From assembly GCF_002161085.1 (NCBI RefSeq), contig NZ_NFLU01000010.1, forward strand, positions 62,001 through 126,000: a stretch of 64,000 bases of DNA. Direction: 5' to 3'. A model generated the notes under the pieces. The model saw only the letters and a list, made by a program, of their open reading frames with translations, was not told where the DNA came from and searched no databases. Of this stretch, positions 63,265 through 64,000 are shown one piece after another (the stretch's first letter is position 1; each line of letters starts with the position of its first letter). This DNA comes from Flavonifractor sp. An112 (GTDB taxonomy: Bacteria; Bacillota; Clostridia; Oscillospirales; Oscillospiraceae). The position numbers and the translations under genes were made by a program.

Positions 63265-63564
63265 ATGGAGATAGGACGACGCATTGCTGAATTGCGAGAA
63301 ACCGCCGGCTGGACCACCAACCGCCTAGCCAATCTGTGCGGGTTATCCCAGAGTTTCCTGCGCTCGGTGGAATTGGGGGAGAAGGGGATCTCGGTGGAAA
63401 ACCTTCAGTTGATCTGTGACACCCTGCACATCTCTCTGCGGGACTTCTTTGATATTCGGTCCGACCAGGATAGAGAGCAGGACCGGCTGCTGCGCCAGAT
63501 CACCAAACTCACAGAGGAACAAAAACTGGCGCTGATTGGTTTCTTAGAAACGATGGTTAAATAA
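63265..63564 (+). CDS. XRE-family regulator
   Basis: 99 residues: HTH_3 domain (IAELRETAGWTTNRLANLCGLSQSFLRSVELGEKG; core LANLCGLSQSFLRSVE), then a helical C-terminus (LRQITKLTEEQKLALIGFL). GGGAG lies 7 nt before the ATG. Confidence 0.88.
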   Translation: MEIGRRIAELRETAGWTTNRLANLCGLSQSFLRSVELGEKGISVENLQLICDTLHISLRDFFDIRSDQDREQDRLLRQITKLTEEQKLALIGFLETMVK

Positions 63565-63568
63565 AATG

Positions 63569-63594
63569 GGGGTTCCCGTCAGTACGGGAACCCC
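63569..63594. terminator. Bidirectional terminator shared by XRE and excisionase-like genes
   Basis: Perfect 11-bp stem GGGGTTCCCGT/ACGGGAACCCC with CAGT loop. It follows the XRE stop codon and contains the stop codon of the convergent small gene in its loop. Confidence 0.75.
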
Positions 63595-63743
63595 AGATAA
63601 TCCAGCAGGGCATTTCTGCTGATCCTCCACTCCCGGCCGACCTTGACGGCCGGGAGTTCTCCATTCTGGATCATCCTGCGGATCTGCTGGCGGCTGGTTT
63701 TGAGCAATGCTGCCGCCTCCTTTACAGTTAGGATCTCGCTCAT
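63579..63743 (-). CDS. Excisionase-type/AlpA-like small HTH protein
   Basis: 54 residues, too short for most calling. A MerR-like helix-turn-helix (LTVKEAAALLKTSRQQIRRMI) followed by PAVKVGREWRISRNALLDYL is the helix_turn_helix excisionase (HTH_17) family. Start overlaps the upstream gene's stop (ATGA). Often part of integrative elements. Confidence 0.8.
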   Translation of the reverse strand: MSEILTVKEAAALLKTSRQQIRRMIQNGELPAVKVGREWRISRNALLDYLGFPY

Positions 63744-63991
63744 GCCCAGGGATCCTGTTGGAAGCTGCTATTGCTTTTAGGCTGGTAGCCCCGCTGCTCT
63801 TTGTAGATGGCATTATGCAGTTTCCGCACGTCAGCCTTGAGGAATCCCCAGTTGCCGAACTGGTCCTCCACCGGGCCGATGGCATACTTGTCGGCGTATT
63901 GTCTCAGCTCCGCCTTGTCCATCTCGAAGAGACGGCACAACTCCGGGATGGTGTAGAACTCCTTCATGTCACGATAGGGAATATACTTCAT
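63740..63991 (-). CDS. Small HTH-like protein (MerR/DUF-type), window edge
   Basis: 83 residues: FYTIPELCRLFEMDKAELRQYADKYAIG looks like a winged HTH of the MerR/excisionase sort (core ELCRLFEMDKAELRQ), with a basic C-terminal part. No good ribosome site is seen before the ATG at 63991, nine bases from the window edge; an in-frame Met at 63967 is an alternative. Cotranscribed with the next gene. Confidence 0.6.
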   Translation of the reverse strand: MKYIPYRDMKEFYTIPELCRLFEMDKAELRQYADKYAIGPVEDQFGNWGFLKADVRKLHNAIYKEQRGYQPKSNSSFQQDPWA

Positions 63992-64000
63992 GTGAGATAC

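Noticed and set aside
1-64000. CRISPR array, rRNA or tRNA genes
   Set aside because: No regularly spaced short repeats, no tRNA cloverleaf or rRNA-like stretches were found by eye; the only tandem repeat is the 24-bp pair at 61973-62020.

Overview
The window comes from a GC-rich Firmicute of the Oscillospiraceae/Clostridia type (Flavonifractor, Lawsonibacter or Pseudoflavonifractor are the closest guess). The grounds are the clostridial S10-spc-alpha gene order with a KOW-domain gene between map and infA, a zinc-type S14 and S4, a remnant of a sporulation gene, and the accessory gene families. Family assignments are from protein motifs read by eye; no database search was run.

Region 1 (1-18.75 kb, all minus strand) is housekeeping. 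The S10-spc-alpha ribosomal cluster reads from rpsJ (18.4 kb) down to rplQ (2.2 kb) and includes secY, adk, map, infA and rpoA. It starts from a near-consensus promoter that overlaps the stop codon of a membrane glycosyltransferase gene. It has a structured leader of about 295 nt, is interrupted by a 371-bp gap between rpsN and rpsH that holds a terminator-like hairpin and a second promoter, and ends in a strong terminator. Below it lie a CNNM/CBS ion-transporter gene behind a promoter, structured leader and terminator (riboswitch-like), and a partial M20 amidohydrolase gene.

Region 2 (18.7-30.3 kb) carries the membrane glycosyltransferase, a small XRE regulator with two operator-like palindromes, and a complete common aromatic pathway operon: aroF, aroB, aroA, aroC, pheA, aroK, aroQ and an unusual gene fusing an aromatic-acid-exporter-type membrane domain to shikimate dehydrogenase. 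The operon is preceded by a 30-residue leader peptide with six phenylalanines, then a perfect terminator hairpin. This is the architecture of phenylalanine-controlled transcription attenuation. A MATE transporter gene lies upstream.

Region 3 (30.4-47.2 kb) is an accessory island. It begins where a dipicolinate synthase subunit A gene is cut off. It carries a DarT/DarG-type toxin-antitoxin pair in antitoxin-first order, a serine recombinase, a fused nucleotidyltransferase-HEPN gene, an amidoligase plus class II glutamine amidotransferase pair with two small companion genes, a type I restriction-modification operon with two AT-rich passenger genes (an HNH-like gene and a membrane-anchored gene), an IS66 remnant and an IS21 element whose istA is frameshifted.

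Region 4 (47.2-61.4 kb) is a surface-fibre/biofilm operon: a 2517-residue repeat protein, two TasA/camelysin-like proteins, a SipW-type signal peptidase, a protein with a PPKTG sorting signal, a class B sortase and a MucBP-type surface protein whose 3' end is cut by the IS21. The operon has a structured 5' leader of about 300 nt. An Rrf2-type regulator with three cysteines lies upstream. The last 2 kb hold a zinc-ribbon membrane protein, an XRE regulator and two small excisionase-like genes at the window edge.
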